Part shown: in pieces, positions 7,892 to 16,133 of the stretch | Position numbering within the stretch: position 1 is the first letter of the stretch | How the letters are laid out: each line of letters opens with the position of its first letter | From: JAZSMJ01 sp045535815 | Lineage (GTDB): Bacteria > Bacillota > Clostridia > Oscillospirales > CAG-272 | Assembly: GCA_045535815.1 (NCBI GenBank) | Contig: JAZSMJ010000081.1 | Coordinates: 1-29,901, forward strand | Length of the DNA stretch: 29,901 nucleotides | Direction: 5' to 3' | Translations under genes and position numbers: made by a program | The notes under the pieces: generated by a model | The model's input: the letters and a program-made list of their open reading frames with translations, nothing else | Told to the model about the DNA's origin: nothing | The model's database searches: none

Positions 7892-8605
7892 ATGACAGCC
7901 AACGGAAAAAAGAGAATACTTATAGTTGAGGATGAAAAAAACATAGCGCAGGTGCTTGCGTTCAACGTAATGCAGGCAGGCTATGAATACGATATCGCTT
8001 TTGACGGAGAGCAGGGGCTTGAAAAAGCACTTACGGGAACCTTTGATCTTGTGCTTTTGGATCTTATGCTTCCGAAAATGGACGGATATGAGGTGTGCAG
8101 ACGAATAAGACAAAAGCTGACAACCCCGGTAATTATCGTTACTGCAAGGGAAGAGGAGATAGATAAGATACTCGGACTTGAAACGGGTGCTGACGATTAC
8201 GTTACCAAGCCGTTTGCAATAAGGGAGCTGTTATCAAGAATAAAGGCCAATATCAGAAGATCGGCAAATGAGTTCGTAATAGAGGATAACACAAAAAATC
8301 AGACGGACGTTTTGCGCATAAGAGACCTTGTTATTGACAGCGATAAATATCTCGTAACCAACAAGGGCAGAGAGGTATCCCTTACCAAAAAGGAATACGA
8401 GCTTCTTTTGTATCTGGCAAAGAATGCAGGGAAGATATTCTCAAGAGAGCAGATACTTGAGCACGTATGGGGATACGAGGGCTTTTACGGAGATATAAGA
8501 ACGGTAGACGTTACCGTAAGACGTCTCAGAGAAAAGCTTGAGGATGAGCCTACCACACCGGAATATCTGTTTACAAAGCGCGGAGTGGGATATTTCGTTA
8601 GCTGA
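7892..8605 (+). CDS. walR: WalR-type response regulator (OmpR/PhoB family)
   Basis: 237 aa. The receiver domain has the acidic pair E13/D14, phospho-acceptor D57 (VLLDLMLP), T84 and K106 (TKP). A winged-helix DNA-binding domain of PhoB type follows (VSLTKKEYELLLYL..., REQILEHVWGYEG, VDVTVRRLREKLE, TKRGVGYFV). Assignment to WalR/YycF rather than another OmpR-type regulator rests on context: the next genes are a HAMP-PAS kinase and YycH- and YycI-like proteins, the standard wal order. WalR controls wall hydrolase and peptidoglycan metabolism genes in Bacillota. The start ATG 7892 follows GTGAGGTG. Confidence 0.9.
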   Translation: MTANGKKRILIVEDEKNIAQVLAFNVMQAGYEYDIAFDGEQGLEKALTGTFDLVLLDLMLPKMDGYEVCRRIRQKLTTPVIIVTAREEEIDKILGLETGADDYVTKPFAIRELLSRIKANIRRSANEFVIEDNTKNQTDVLRIRDLVIDSDKYLVTNKGREVSLTKKEYELLLYLAKNAGKIFSREQILEHVWGYEGFYGDIRTVDVTVRRLREKLEDEPTTPEYLFTKRGVGYFVS

Positions 8606-8645
8606 ACTGCTTAGTAAACATTAAGAGTTAAAGGAACATTTGAAG

Positions 8646-10442
8646 ATGAAAGCAAGCTTGTATACAAAGATCATACTGATGTTTGTAATATTGATGGTGA
8701 CCGTTATGGCGGTAGTCGGAACGGTTTTGCTGAACAGCGTGTTCTGGTTTTATTCGGATGAATTCTCAAATCAGATGGAAGCAATGCTTGGAGAGGGAAC
8801 TCAGCTGAGACGAGACCTTACCGATGCGCTGAGCGCATATAATCCTCAGTTTTCGCAGAAGGAGATAATAGGCGCATACAGCAATTCTTTAGGTATTGAC
8901 GATTACCGTAACTACTATATTTTAAGCAGTTCAGGCGTTGTGCTTGAAAGCTCGGTAGAGGACGCACAGGCAGGGGTCACGGTTACCGAAAATCTGCTCA
9001 GTGCCCTTGGCGGAGTTGACGGAAAGGGTCAGATAGCAGGCAATTCATATTCCGATTATGCAATATACCTTGAAAACGAAGAGGGAATTTCGAGGATAGT
9101 TTATATAATAGATTCTCAGGAAGAGATGAGAGAGCTCAGCTGGCAGTTGTTTTCCATAATCCTTCAAGCGCTCTTTTTCGGTCTTGTAATATCTATCGTG
9201 CTTTCCTTCTTCCTTGCAAAAGCAATATCGGCTCCTATAAGAAATCTTACTCACGGCACTCAGCTCGTAGCATCGGGAAATTACCAATACGAGCTTGAGG
9301 TCAGATCAAACGACGAGATAGGAACGCTTACAAAGAACTTCAATGAGATGAAGGACGCTTTGAAAAATACGCTTGATGAGGTTTCGGGTGAACGTCAGAA
9401 GCTCGAAACCGTGTTCTCCTATCTTCAGGATGCGGTTATTGCGTTCAGTATCAAGGGCGACATAATTAATATCAATAAGAGTGCCATAAAGCTTTTCGGT
9501 GATAATTACGGAGAGGATTTTACCCTTCAGAAAATGCTTTCTCTTATCGGAATAGAGTTTGCGGATACAGTTCTTCGTGGAATCCATAAATCCAAAAGCT
9601 ACGTTATGAGGGACGTTAGCTACGGCGAGAAATTCCTTGATATAAGCTTTGGCGGAATGAAATATATCGATAATTCCGACAATAAGAAAAGGGTAGGATA
9701 TATTGCAGTCATACACGATATAACCGAGCGCTACGAGCTTGATAAGCAGAGAAGGGAATTCGTTGCAAACGTATCCCACGAGCTCAGGACTCCTCTTACA
9801 AGTATCAAGGGAGCAACCGAATCGGTGCTTCTCAATCCCGATATGCCGGATGATATGCGCGATACATTTCTCAATATGGCGATTGAGGAAAGCGACAGAA
9901 TGAGAAGAATAATTGACGATCTTCTCACCTTGTCGAGATTCGATAACAACAAGACGCAGTGGAAGATAACCAATTTCGACGTTGAGCAGGCAGTTCGTCA
10001 CGTCTGTGACGTTATAAAGGATCAGGCAGATTCAAAGGGACACACTGTTGAATTAAATGCCTCCGATAACGTTCCCTGGATAACCGCAGACAAGGAAAAG
10101 ATAGAGCAGGTCATAATTAACATTATCACCAACTCTATCAAATACACCAAGGAAAACGGAAGGATAAAGGTTGATATAACCGGTGTCGAAAAGGGCGTTG
10201 AGATAAGGGTCAGCGATAACGGCATCGGTATTCCCGAAGAGGATATTTCAAGACTGTTTGAGCGCTTCTACAGAGTTGAAAAAGCAAGGACCTCCGATAC
10301 AGGCGGTACGGGACTCGGACTTGCGATTTCTAAAGAGATAGTCGATGCGCACGGCGGTAATATTTCGGTAGAGAGTAAATTCGGTGAGGGTACTCGGGTA
10401 ACGATATTCCTGCCGTTTGAAACGCTTCTTGCGGAAAGCTGA
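8646..10442 (+). CDS. walK: WalK-type sensor histidine kinase
   Basis: 598 aa membrane kinase. TM1 (about 8-30), an extracytoplasmic sensor region (about 31-165), TM2 (about 167-192), HAMP (about 193-245), a PAS domain (about 255-350), then HisKA with the phospho-accepting H378 in FVANVSHELRTPL. The HATPase part has N box NIITNSIKYT, G1 SDNGIGIP and G2 GGTGLGLA. This TM-sensor-TM-HAMP-PAS order is that of WalK/YycG. The stop is followed 14 nt later by the first possible YycH start. ATG 8646 is preferred; an in-frame TTG at 8640 is closer to AAAGGA (8630-8635) and is possible. Confidence 0.9.
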   Translation: MKASLYTKIILMFVILMVTVMAVVGTVLLNSVFWFYSDEFSNQMEAMLGEGTQLRRDLTDALSAYNPQFSQKEIIGAYSNSLGIDDYRNYYILSSSGVVLESSVEDAQAGVTVTENLLSALGGVDGKGQIAGNSYSDYAIYLENEEGISRIVYIIDSQEEMRELSWQLFSIILQALFFGLVISIVLSFFLAKAISAPIRNLTHGTQLVASGNYQYELEVRSNDEIGTLTKNFNEMKDALKNTLDEVSGERQKLETVFSYLQDAVIAFSIKGDIININKSAIKLFGDNYGEDFTLQKMLSLIGIEFADTVLRGIHKSKSYVMRDVSYGEKFLDISFGGMKYIDNSDNKKRVGYIAVIHDITERYELDKQRREFVANVSHELRTPLTSIKGATESVLLNPDMPDDMRDTFLNMAIEESDRMRRIIDDLLTLSRFDNNKTQWKITNFDVEQAVRHVCDVIKDQADSKGHTVELNASDNVPWITADKEKIEQVIINIITNSIKYTKENGRIKVDITGVEKGVEIRVSDNGIGIPEEDISRLFERFYRVEKARTSDTGGTGLGLAISKEIVDAHGGNISVESKFGEGTRVTIFLPFETLLAES

Positions 10443-10474
10443 GATAATAAATCAAAATGAAGGGAGATGAGATA

Positions 10475-11989
10475 TTGGCGGGAAAGATAATTTCAATATT
10501 CAGAGCAATCATACTTGCAATTCTCGTAATAATGATGATATTGCTTTCATCTGTATATATAGTGCGTTCACAGAATCTGAAGATAAACAGCACGAACACT
10601 CTGAGTGCGTCCGATATGCTCATGTTCCGTGATTTAGGCGAAGCCGTTTCCGGATACGACAACGAAAGTTTTTTGCCCGAATTTTTGGGGTACAAGCTTT
10701 CAGGCTCAGATCCTATAGGTATTTTTTCGAATTCGGATATAATGACCGATATGTATGAAACGGTATTCGATCATTTCAGCGTGCTGTTATCAAGTAAAGC
10801 CCATGCGGTAATGCTTACAAAGCTTGACGGCGATGCACTCTGGAATCAGTGTATTGCTTCCGACAGCTATATTTATATGAGATTCAGAGCTGATATACCC
10901 TCTGCCATCTTTTACAATTATATAAACGGCTCTCCTTACCCCGATTATGCAGATATGTATGAGGGGGATATTACCAACATATCCGAGATGTTTGTAATCT
11001 TTGACAGCAATACAAGCCATATAGTTACAAGAAGCGAGGCTTGTGAGGTGACTCTTTTTGCACTGAAGGATGAAAGAGATGCGCCCATTTTTGTCACATC
11101 ACTGATAGCGGCATATAATAATAACAAAGATTTTGTAAGTTTTGATTTTTATAAAAACAGCGGTGATTACCGATACGAAAATCTTGGTATCTCCGATTCT
11201 GCGATAATCGTAAAGAATGAGATGTTATCAAGAAAAATAACGGTAAGCACCAAGCTTTACGACTATATAAAGCCTGAGATCGTTTCGGTAGGACTTAGCG
11301 AGAATGAGGGTATGTTTTTCTCCGTTTTCGGCTATAATCCCGATAAGATAAGCAAGTATTCTACCGAAGAGGGCTCTTACGTTTACGTAGATTCGCATGG
11401 AAAAACAGAAATATGGGGAAACGGTAACGTCAGCTATACGGGCACGCAGGGTATCGAGCTTTCCGAATTTTTGGGATACAGAAGTGTCAGCGGAAGCTAT
11501 TCTGTAAGTGAAATGCTCAATGCATGCGGAATTTTTATAGAGAAAATGACTAATGTCTCGCCTTCGATTATAGGCGGTGACGGTATTCCGGTCCTCAGCA
11601 GGATGTATTATTCCGAGGATGCTTTGTGTATTGAATTCTCATATGCATTTGAAAATATTGCACTTGTTGACCAAAAAGGAGAAGACCTGATTGCCTGCCG
11701 TTTCGTTTTAAGAAACGATATGGTATCGGATTTTTACATAAGATCGATAGACATAACCGATATGAAGCAGGTCGCTCAGAGCTATCCTCAGTCGTGGACT
11801 GCAGAGAATATAGGAGAAAGCCTGCCGAGCGATGCCGTTTATACAAACGCAAGGCTGCGCCCTGTATATGTGATATCCGATAATTCGGATGCATCAAGCG
11901 AACATCAATTTTTTGCAGAATGGTCACTTATAGGTCTTAGCGAAAAGACGGAAGAGGAAATCGAAGGAGCAGAAAATGAATTGGAATAA
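10475..11989 (+). CDS. yycH: YycH-like WalK-associated regulatory protein
   Basis: An N-terminal transmembrane helix (about residues 8-27) and a long extracytoplasmic domain, positioned directly after walK and before a YycI-like gene. Sequence similarity to YycH is weak to the eye, so the call rests mainly on order, topology and size (504 aa). In Bacillus, YycH and YycI form a membrane complex that modulates WalK. Two starts are possible. ATG 10457 has no ribosome binding site, whereas TTG 10475 has AGGGAGATGA (10461-10470) at good distance and removes an odd acidic N-terminus, so I use TTG. It overlaps yycI by 14 nt, implying coupled translation. Confidence 0.72.
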   Translation: MAGKIISIFRAIILAILVIMMILLSSVYIVRSQNLKINSTNTLSASDMLMFRDLGEAVSGYDNESFLPEFLGYKLSGSDPIGIFSNSDIMTDMYETVFDHFSVLLSSKAHAVMLTKLDGDALWNQCIASDSYIYMRFRADIPSAIFYNYINGSPYPDYADMYEGDITNISEMFVIFDSNTSHIVTRSEACEVTLFALKDERDAPIFVTSLIAAYNNNKDFVSFDFYKNSGDYRYENLGISDSAIIVKNEMLSRKITVSTKLYDYIKPEIVSVGLSENEGMFFSVFGYNPDKISKYSTEEGSYVYVDSHGKTEIWGNGNVSYTGTQGIELSEFLGYRSVSGSYSVSEMLNACGIFIEKMTNVSPSIIGGDGIPVLSRMYYSEDALCIEFSYAFENIALVDQKGEDLIACRFVLRNDMVSDFYIRSIDITDMKQVAQSYPQSWTAENIGESLPSDAVYTNARLRPVYVISDNSDASSEHQFFAEWSLIGLSEKTEEEIEGAENELE

Positions 11990-12938
11990 GATCGTTACCG
12001 TTATGATAGTTCTTTTGCTGCTTGTTAACGTATATCTTGGGTATAATATATATACGCAGTACGTTGACACATATATAATAAGTGACAGTGAAATAGCTTC
12101 GATAGCTACACTTATGGAAAAGAACGGCATAACTATAGATACCTCGATCATACCTAACAAAAGAATAGACGGAGAGGTTATAGTCGGCGAGTATGATACC
12201 GAAGAGTATTACAGAAATGCTGCACTTGCTCTGACCGAGGCTGTATCAAGGGATGAATACAATATCTATATGACGGATACAGGCGTTCGTCTTGCAGTCA
12301 AGGATTCTGCCGAAAGCCTGATGTTTTACGATTCTGATCTTTTCAGAATTACATATTCTGCAATATCAGGAGCTGACAGCGAGTATGCAGTTGTAAAGAA
12401 AATTGCGGATAGCTATGAAGGAAGCTCTGAAGGATATTCCGAAAAGAATATTGAAGAGGCAGAGGATGCGCTGAATTCTTTTATTAAAAAAAGCGATAAA
12501 AAAAGCTTATTCGGATGCAGTGTTGTCAGCCTTCTGGAAAATCAGGGATATAATGTTTGTGAGTGGAATCAGACGGCAGACGGCAAGAGTGTATACTCAA
12601 TGAACGGCGTTGCAGTGTTTGACGGTAATATGAACGTTGTGTATCTCGACGGAAAAATGATAGTGCCGAGTTCACTTGAAAGAATGAAGGCTCAGGTCTG
12701 CGATCAGATAAACGTTTTGTTTATGGAAAACGCTCAGGCTGTCAAGGACAGTGAAGAAAATAAGGATGAGTCTGCGATAATTTCAAATAGGACTGTGGTT
12801 GAGATGGAATACTGCTTATGTATAAACTGGAACTCATCGTTTGATTCGTATTATCTCGTTCCTGCCTGGAAGATAGTTTATGATAACGGCGAGGAAAGAA
12901 TATGGAACGTTCTTTATCAAAATTTACATACAATGTAA
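11976..12938 (+). CDS. yycI: YycI-like WalK-associated regulatory protein
   Basis: 320 aa. It begins MNWNKIVTVMIVLLLLVNVYLGYN, the typical YycI opening of 'M-D/N-W-x-K' followed at once by a single transmembrane helix (about residues 5-24). An extracytoplasmic domain follows, containing a two-lobed beta-rich region and a conserved-looking C-terminal strand 'YYLVPAWKIVYDNGEERIWNVL', as expected for the YycI/YycH fold. ATG 11976 has AAGGAG upstream, inside the end of yycH. It is last in the wal operon. A palindrome and the murA promoter follow its stop. It probably forms a complex with YycH that acts on WalK. Confidence 0.8.
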   Translation: MNWNKIVTVMIVLLLLVNVYLGYNIYTQYVDTYIISDSEIASIATLMEKNGITIDTSIIPNKRIDGEVIVGEYDTEEYYRNAALALTEAVSRDEYNIYMTDTGVRLAVKDSAESLMFYDSDLFRITYSAISGADSEYAVVKKIADSYEGSSEGYSEKNIEEAEDALNSFIKKSDKKSLFGCSVVSLLENQGYNVCEWNQTADGKSVYSMNGVAVFDGNMNVVYLDGKMIVPSSLERMKAQVCDQINVLFMENAQAVKDSEENKDESAIISNRTVVEMEYCLCINWNSSFDSYYLVPAWKIVYDNGEERIWNVLYQNLHTM

Positions 12939-12957
12939 AAAAACATGTCAATGTTAA

Positions 12958-12975
12958 CGATTTATTAATAAATCG
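12958..12975. promoter_or_regulatory. Perfect 18-bp palindrome upstream of the murA -10 (candidate operator)
   Basis: CGATTTATT-AATAAATCG is a perfect inverted repeat with no loop, ending 4 bases before the TATAAT of the murA promoter. It occupies the -35 and spacer region, the usual place for a dimeric regulator. No T-run follows, so it is not a terminator. The regulator is unknown. Confidence 0.55.
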
Positions 12976-12976
12976 G

Positions 12977-12985
12977 TGATATAAT
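12977..12985 (+). promoter_or_regulatory. Extended -10 promoter of murA
   Basis: TGATATAAT gives TG-n-TATAAT. No good -35 hexamer is found 16-18 nt upstream, where the palindrome lies. The leader to the murA ATG is about 90 nt. Confidence 0.6.
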
Positions 12986-13083
12986 AATAAGAGTTGCGGA
13001 TATCTGCACAAATTTGGGTTTTATTCATTTTACAGTACAATAGATTTTAAGTAAAAAGTTTAAGAAGGGTGCGTTAATCGTTA

Positions 13084-14370
13084 ATGGAGAAAATAATAAT
13101 TAACGGCGGAAGGCCTCTTAACGGTACGGTCGAGATAAGCGGAATGAAAAACGCTGCCGTTGCCGTTTTGATGGCAAGCATACTTAATGAAGATAAATGC
13201 GTTATAGAAAACGTTCCGGATATAATAGACGTACACGTTGCGCTTGAGATACTTGAGAGTATGGGCGTGTCGGTAAGAATGCTCAATAAAACTACCGTAG
13301 AGCTTGATTCCAGACATCTGAACGGAACACCTGCTCCGGTGGATCTCGTAAGAAAGATGAGAGCATCGTATTATCTTATCGGTGCAGAGCTCGGACGTTA
13401 TAACAGAGCGTACGTTGCTTATCCGGGAGGATGCGACTTTGGCGTCAGACCTATAGACCAGCATATCAAGGGCTTTGAAGCTCTTGGAGCAAAGGTTAAC
13501 GTTGAGAGTGGCTTTATCGAAGCTACAGCTCAGGACGGTCTTGTCGGTAACAATATTTTCTTTGACGTTGTTACAGTCGGAGCAACTATAAACGTTATCC
13601 TTGCCGCTGTAAAGGCTACCGGTGTTACGATTATAGAAAACGCCGCAAGAGAGCCTCATATAGTTGACCTTGCAAACTTCCTCAATACCTGCGGTGCGAA
13701 TATAACCGGCGCAGGTACGGATACCATTAAAATAAAGGGTGTTGAAAAGCTTCACGGATGCACTTATGCCATCATTCCCGATATGATTGAAGCGGGAACC
13801 TATATGATCGCAGCGGCTGCAACCAAGGGTAAGCTCAGAATAAATAACGTAATTCCCAAGCATCTTGAGTCCATCTCTGCAAAGCTTGAGGAAATGGGTG
13901 TCACTATTGAGGAATACGACGATTACGTCGTCGTTTCAAGATACGGAGAGCTCAATAGGATCAATATTAAAACACAGCCTTATCCCGGATTCCCGACAGA
14001 TGCACAGCCTCAGATAAGCGTTTTGATGTGCCTTGCAAACGGTGTCAGCTATCTGAATGAAAGCGTTTGGGATAACCGCTTCAGATATACGGAGGAGCTC
14101 AAGAGAATGGGCGCTTCTATAAAGGTGGACGGAAAGATTGCCATTATTGAAGGCGGCACTCCGCTTTCCGCAGCACCCGTAAGAGCACTTGACCTTCGTG
14201 CAGGAGCCGCAATGATAATTGCAGGTCTTACCGTTGAGGGAAGAACTGAGATAGAGGATATATACTATATAGAAAGAGGCTACGACAATATCGTAGGTAA
14301 GCTTCAGTCTGTAGGTGCAGATATAAAGAAGGTATATATTCCCGACTCTATAGTATACGAAAGAGCATAA
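13084..14370 (+). CDS. murA: UDP-N-acetylglucosamine 1-carboxyvinyltransferase (MurZ/MurAB type)
   Basis: The first committed step of peptidoglycan synthesis: transfer of enolpyruvate from PEP to UDP-GlcNAc in the cytoplasm. Visible family marks are K22/N23 (SGMKNAAVA), the active-site cysteine C117 in YPGGCDFG (present, so fosfomycin-sensitive chemistry is expected), VRKMRASYY, RPIDQHIKGFEALGA, IIPDMIEAGT and FPTDAQPQ. The length of 428 aa is full. The VRKMRASYY and DQHIKGFEALGA wording resembles the second Bacillota paralog (MurAB/MurZ). It sits directly after the wal operon with its own promoter and is followed 16 nt later by a HAD phosphatase. Confidence 0.96.
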   Translation: MEKIIINGGRPLNGTVEISGMKNAAVAVLMASILNEDKCVIENVPDIIDVHVALEILESMGVSVRMLNKTTVELDSRHLNGTPAPVDLVRKMRASYYLIGAELGRYNRAYVAYPGGCDFGVRPIDQHIKGFEALGAKVNVESGFIEATAQDGLVGNNIFFDVVTVGATINVILAAVKATGVTIIENAAREPHIVDLANFLNTCGANITGAGTDTIKIKGVEKLHGCTYAIIPDMIEAGTYMIAAAATKGKLRINNVIPKHLESISAKLEEMGVTIEEYDDYVVVSRYGELNRINIKTQPYPGFPTDAQPQISVLMCLANGVSYLNESVWDNRFRYTEELKRMGASIKVDGKIAIIEGGTPLSAAPVRALDLRAGAAMIIAGLTVEGRTEIEDIYYIERGYDNIVGKLQSVGADIKKVYIPDSIVYERA

Positions 14371-14386
14371 AAGAAAGGCGTTAAAA

Positions 14387-15043
14387 TTGATCACCACTGC
14401 GATATTTGACATGGACGGAGTTCTGGTGGATTCAGAACCTGCAATAAAAAAGCTGGGCGCACTTGCGCTTAAGGAATTTGGTATTGATGCAAAGCCGGAT
14501 GAATTTACACAGTTTACCGGCATGGGAGACGATAGGTTTTTTGGCGGTGTTGCAGAGCTTCACGGCGTTAAATACGACGTTGCGATGAAGGAAAGAGCCT
14601 TTGAATACTACTTCGATAATCCGCAAGAGGTCATAGTATACGGGTGGTCTGAATATCTTATAAGGACTCTTAAGAGAGACGGATTTAAGGTTGCTATCGC
14701 TTCCTCGTCCGATAAACGCAAGGTCAGATTCAACGTCGGTCTTGTCGGAGCCTGTGAAAATGATCTTGATGCTATGCTTTCAGGTACGGACATTTTGCAT
14801 CAGAAGCCTGACCCCGAGATATTTTTGAAGGCGGCAGAGAAGACAAATTCAGACCCTGCACAGTGCGTGGTAATGGAGGATTCCATAGCCGGCGTTCAGG
14901 CTGCAAAGGCTGCGGGAATGAAGTGTATTGCAGTAACTACCTCCTTCTCCAAGGCAGAGCTTATCTTGGCAGGTGCCGACTACGTTACGGACGATCTTAT
15001 GAGTGCCGGAGAGGTTATTAAAAACCTGCTATCCAAAATATAA
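14387..15043 (+). CDS. HAD superfamily phosphatase, beta-phosphoglucomutase-like (subfamily IA)
   Basis: 218 aa. HAD motif I is FDMDGVLVDSE (nucleophile D8, acid/base D10), motif II is ASSSD, motif III lysine is in QKPDPEIF and motif IV is VMEDSIAGVQAA. A helical cap lies between motifs I and II, as in beta-phosphoglucomutase and related sugar-phosphate phosphatases. The substrate cannot be told from sequence. The start is TTG 14387, with AAAGG (14374-14378) at suitable distance; no ATG alternative keeps motif I. It is probably co-transcribed with murA. Confidence 0.88.
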   Translation: MITTAIFDMDGVLVDSEPAIKKLGALALKEFGIDAKPDEFTQFTGMGDDRFFGGVAELHGVKYDVAMKERAFEYYFDNPQEVIVYGWSEYLIRTLKRDGFKVAIASSSDKRKVRFNVGLVGACENDLDAMLSGTDILHQKPDPEIFLKAAEKTNSDPAQCVVMEDSIAGVQAAKAAGMKCIAVTTSFSKAELILAGADYVTDDLMSAGEVIKNLLSKI

Positions 15044-15050
15044 ATATTGA

Positions 15051-15088
15051 AGAGACAAGACTTTGATATATGAGTTTTGTCTCTTTTT
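15051..15088 (+). terminator. Terminator after the murA/HAD unit
   Basis: AGAGACAAGAC (15051-15061) pairs with GTTTTGTCTCT (15074-15084), one G:T pair, followed by TTTT. It lies 8 nt after the HAD stop. Confidence 0.85.
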
Positions 15089-15102
15089 GATTCTGTTGTC
15101 GA

Positions 15103-15131
15103 TTGACAATGCGCCTTTTGCGTGCTACAAT
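15103..15131 (+). promoter_or_regulatory. SigA-type promoter of cysK
   Basis: Consensus TTGACA (15103-15108), 17 nt, TACAAT (15126-15131). The leader is very short (about 20 nt to ATG 15160). No T-box or SAM riboswitch fits. Confidence 0.85.
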
Positions 15132-15159
15132 ATTACCGATAAATAGGAGGCGATTTAAT

Positions 15160-16092
15160 ATGTCTAATATATATACATCTGTAGATCAGCTTATAGGCAA
15201 AACTCCGCTTATGGAGCTTACGAATATTGAAAGAGAGCTTGACCTTAAAGCCAAGGTGATAGCAAAGCTTGAATATCTTAATCCCGCAGGATCTGTAAAG
15301 GACAGAGTTGCAAAGGAGATGATAGACGATGCAGAGAAAAGCGGAAGGCTTACTCCAAAGTCAGTCATCATTGAGCCTACCTCAGGAAATACCGGTATAG
15401 GTCTTTGTGCGGTTGCGGCGGCAAGGGGATATAAAATTATAATCGTTATGCCGGATACTATGTCTATGGAGCGCAGAGTATTGATGAAAGCATACGGTGC
15501 AGAGCTTGTTCTGACAGAGGGCTCAAAGGGTATGCAGGGTGCTATCGATAAGGCAGAGGAGCTTGCTTCTCAGATACCCGACAGCTTTATCCCCGGTCAG
15601 TTTGTTAATCCTGCCAATCCAAAGGCTCACAAAAATACGACGGGACCGGAAATATATAACGATACTGACGGCAGTGTTGATATTTTTGTCGCAGGCGTTG
15701 GAACAGGCGGTACCATCACGGGCATAGGCGAATATCTGAGATCTGTAAAGCCTTCGGTAAAGATAGTAGCGGTCGAGCCTGCAGATTCACTCGTTCTGAC
15801 GGGCGGCAAGGCAGGACCTCATAAGATACAGGGAATCGGCGCAGGCTTTATCCCCGAAATTCTGAATACCGATATATACGATGAGATAATCACGGTGTCA
15901 ACCGAGGAAGCCTTTTCTGTTGGAAGGCTTATCGGCAAAAAAGAGGGTATTCTTGTCGGAATATCTTCGGGAGCGGCAGCTTTTGCAGCTATCGAGCTTG
16001 CAATGCGCCCTGAGAACGAAGGTAAAAACATCGTAGTTCTTCTTCCCGATACAGGAGACAGATATCTGTCAACTCCGCTTTTTCAGGAATAA
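15160..16092 (+). CDS. cysK: Cysteine synthase (O-acetylserine sulfhydrylase)
   Basis: A PLP enzyme making L-cysteine from O-acetylserine and sulfide. PLP lysine K47 is in NPAGSVKDR, the substrate loop is TSGNTGIG, the phosphate-binding loop is GTGGTITG and a late motif is GISSGAA. The length (310 aa) is standard. ATG 15160 is chosen because AGGAGG (15145-15150) lies 9 nt upstream; any longer reading would start inside the -35 box of its own promoter. It stands alone between two terminators, so it is probably regulated separately from its neighbours. Confidence 0.96.
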   Translation: MSNIYTSVDQLIGKTPLMELTNIERELDLKAKVIAKLEYLNPAGSVKDRVAKEMIDDAEKSGRLTPKSVIIEPTSGNTGIGLCAVAAARGYKIIIVMPDTMSMERRVLMKAYGAELVLTEGSKGMQGAIDKAEELASQIPDSFIPGQFVNPANPKAHKNTTGPEIYNDTDGSVDIFVAGVGTGGTITGIGEYLRSVKPSVKIVAVEPADSLVLTGGKAGPHKIQGIGAGFIPEILNTDIYDEIITVSTEEAFSVGRLIGKKEGILVGISSGAAAFAAIELAMRPENEGKNIVVLLPDTGDRYLSTPLFQE

Positions 16093-16101
16093 ATAAACGT
16101 A

Positions 16102-16130
16102 AAAAACCGTTCCGGATCGGAACGGTTTTT
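16102..16130. terminator. Bidirectional terminator between cysK and the XRE gene
   Basis: AAAAACCGTTCC (16102-16113) and GGAACGGTTTTT (16119-16130) form a perfect 12-bp stem with a 5-nt loop. The A- and T-tracts make it work on both strands. Confidence 0.9.
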
Positions 16131-16133
16131 ATA

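Noticed and set aside
9306..10001. A 231-codon minus-strand frame inside walK
   Set aside because: It is antisense to the conserved HAMP-PAS-HisKA region, has no ribosome binding site and no recognisable domain.
12934..12957. Possible WalR boxes before murA (TGTAAA, TGTCAA, TGTTAA)
   Set aside because: The WalR consensus needs two TGTWAH half-sites 5 nt apart. Here the spacings are 6 and 0 and the middle copy breaks the consensus.
13081..13863. A 260-codon minus-strand frame inside murA
   Set aside because: It is opposite the conserved MurA coding sequence, Cys/Ser/Tyr-rich, with no start signal.
15103..15159. A longer N-terminus for CysK
   Set aside because: That start codon is part of the TTGACA -35 box; the AGGAGG-preceded ATG at 15160 is correct.
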